From positions 1-14,822 of the forward strand of contig JALVHX010000075.1 of assembly GCA_027028805.1 (NCBI GenBank): a stretch of DNA of 14,822 nt. Reading direction: 5' to 3'. Shown here in pieces: positions 13,992 through 14,822 of this stretch. This DNA is from Desulfurococcales archaeon (GTDB lineage: Archaea; Thermoproteota; Thermoprotei_A; Sulfolobales; Desulfurococcaceae). Every line of letters begins with the position of its first letter. The stretch's first letter is position 1. Both the position numbers and the translations under genes were made by a program. The notes under the pieces were generated by a model. The model worked only from the letters and a program-made list of their open reading frames with translations, had not been told where the DNA came from and did no database searches.

Positions 13992-14727
13992 GCTCCCCAA
14001 ACACTATCCTTACCTCGTCTCCTCCCCAGAGCTCCATGTTCTCCCTAGACTCATACAGGATCTCGCCCGTCCTCCTAAGTATCCTCAGCCTACCATAGAA
14101 GGGCTGTTCCTCATAGGGTAGAGTTATACTGCACCCAGCCCCCACGCTGAAGCATTTCTTCGCAGACCCCGTTACCGGGTCTATTATCTCGACACCGTAT
14201 TCCTCGGGGAGCCCCGTGAAATCAACCCTGTCCCCTAGGCTGTAGCGGTACATCTCCTTAGGTATAACCCCCGGCTCCCCTAGATCCCCTGGGGGTATCC
14301 AGCCGAGTATGGCCTCGGAGAAAGCGTAGCGGTTATAGAACCAGTATTTAAGCCTATGATACCCCCTCTGGAGGCTGAGAGGCTTACTGAAATATGTGCG
14401 CGGAGGCTGATCCCGCCACGCATCGATCACAAGCTCGTCGTCCAGCCACACCCTGCTACCATCATCTGTGACAACATATAACCTATACACACCCGTCTCC
14501 GGCACATATAGGAAGCCGCGCCACAGCACGGCGAAGAACTCGCCGGGAACCCCGGGGGCCGGGTTATCCCACCAGACAAAGTTTATCCATTCATGAACCT
14601 CCCTCCTCACAGGCCTCAGGCCCTCAGGGGTCTCAGGGGGCTTCTCGCCGTGCCATGTATAGAAATAAGCCTCTATCCCCCGCCTCAGGCCATCCTTCGC
14701 CTTATAGATCACGACTCTCAGGCTCAA
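13981..14727 (-). CDS. PA14-domain protein without signal peptide
   Basis: A 248-residue beta-rich protein. Residues 18-143 match a PA14 domain: AVLWRGFLYVPETGVYRLYV, then TDDGSRVWLDDELVIDAW (87-104), and SEAILGW (137-143). The Asp pair in TDDG (88-89) and the LDDELVID strand are the usual calcium and sugar-binding region. Residues 165-248 form a second, unknown beta domain with Cys192 and Cys199, which could pair. PA14 is normally part of secreted carbohydrate-binding proteins. No signal peptide or membrane segment is visible here, so the site of action is unclear. TTG 14727 has GGAGGGG six bases upstream; GTG 14742, with AGGAGG only two bases upstream, adds five residues. Confidence 0.85.
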   Translation of the reverse strand: MSLRVVIYKAKDGLRRGIEAYFYTWHGEKPPETPEGLRPVRREVHEWINFVWWDNPAPGVPGEFFAVLWRGFLYVPETGVYRLYVVTDDGSRVWLDDELVIDAWRDQPPRTYFSKPLSLQRGYHRLKYWFYNRYAFSEAILGWIPPGDLGEPGVIPKEMYRYSLGDRVDFTGLPEEYGVEIIDPVTGSAKKCFSVGAGCSITLPYEEQPFYGRLRILRRTGEILYESRENMELWGGDEVRIVFGELRK

Positions 14728-14750
14728 CCAGGACCCCTCCACAGCCTCCT

Positions 14751-14765
14751 ATCCATAATATGGAT
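14751..14765. promoter_or_regulatory. 15-bp palindrome at the predicted start of the PA14 gene
   Basis: ATCCATAATATGGAT is a perfect inverted repeat around A14758. It lies at the transcription start predicted from the AT-rich element next to it, a typical place for a repressor site. Confidence 0.5.
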
Positions 14766-14774
14766 CCCTGATCA

Positions 14775-14786
14775 CTATAATAATTA
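14775..14786 (-). promoter_or_regulatory. Putative TATA box of the PA14 gene
   Basis: The minus strand carries a run of about TAATTATTATAG here. It predicts transcription near 14754 and a leader of about 27 bases holding the GGAGGGG site. The last bases of the window beyond it show no gene. Confidence 0.45.
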
Positions 14787-14822
14787 TGGGAGCATGCCCC
14801 GGCCACTGCTAGGGACAAGACA

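Noticed and set aside
1..14822. CRISPR array or tRNA gene
   Set aside because: I looked for regularly spaced repeats and for the T-loop and CCA-end patterns of tRNA and saw none; apparent short matches lie inside protein-coding frames.

Overview
The window reads as a chromosomal segment of a hyperthermophilic crenarchaeon. Arg is mostly AGG/AGA and Ile often ATA. GTG and TTG starts are common, TATA boxes lie close to start codons, and the gene set includes an archaeal-type prenyl synthase, a two-subunit-type ADP-forming acetyl-CoA synthetase alpha chain, GDH, DUF504 and DUF134. A member of the Desulfurococcales, perhaps Pyrodictiaceae, is my best guess, but this is inferred from gene content and codon style only. 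No gene-free stretch exceeds about 190 bases. I saw no tRNA, rRNA, IS element or CRISPR array.

Left part (1-6.5 kb): genes alternate strand in tight divergent and convergent pairs. A geranylgeranyl/farnesyl diphosphate synthase (+) faces two tiny aromatic/proline-rich proteins (-). Next come a DUF134 helix-turn-helix protein (+), an Lrp/AsnC regulator (-), glutamine synthetase (+), a two-helix membrane protein (-), a DUF504 protein (+) and glutamate dehydrogenase (-). GS and GDH are the two ammonium-assimilating enzymes. The Lrp gene is divergent from GS across about 110 bp holding one AT-rich element and a 13-bp palindrome, so nitrogen control by this regulator is likely.

Middle and right part (6.6-14 kb): seven co-directional genes. 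First is a secreted, membrane-anchored double-PLD protein. Then comes a compact cluster of a Cas6-like (RAMP) protein and two tandem paralogous nucleotidyltransferase-fold proteins. These are followed by a small metallophosphoesterase, a divergent sirtuin, and the alpha subunit of ADP-forming acyl-CoA synthetase. A PA14-domain protein without a signal peptide converges on the last gene.

The most unusual items are: (i) the Cas6-like gene with two COG1665-like nucleotidyltransferases and no array nearby; (ii) an 83-residue protein that is 18% tryptophan next to a DUF134 regulator; (iii) two divergent promoter regions that each seem to use a single AT-rich element in both directions; (iv) five convergent gene pairs that abut or overlap with no space for terminators.
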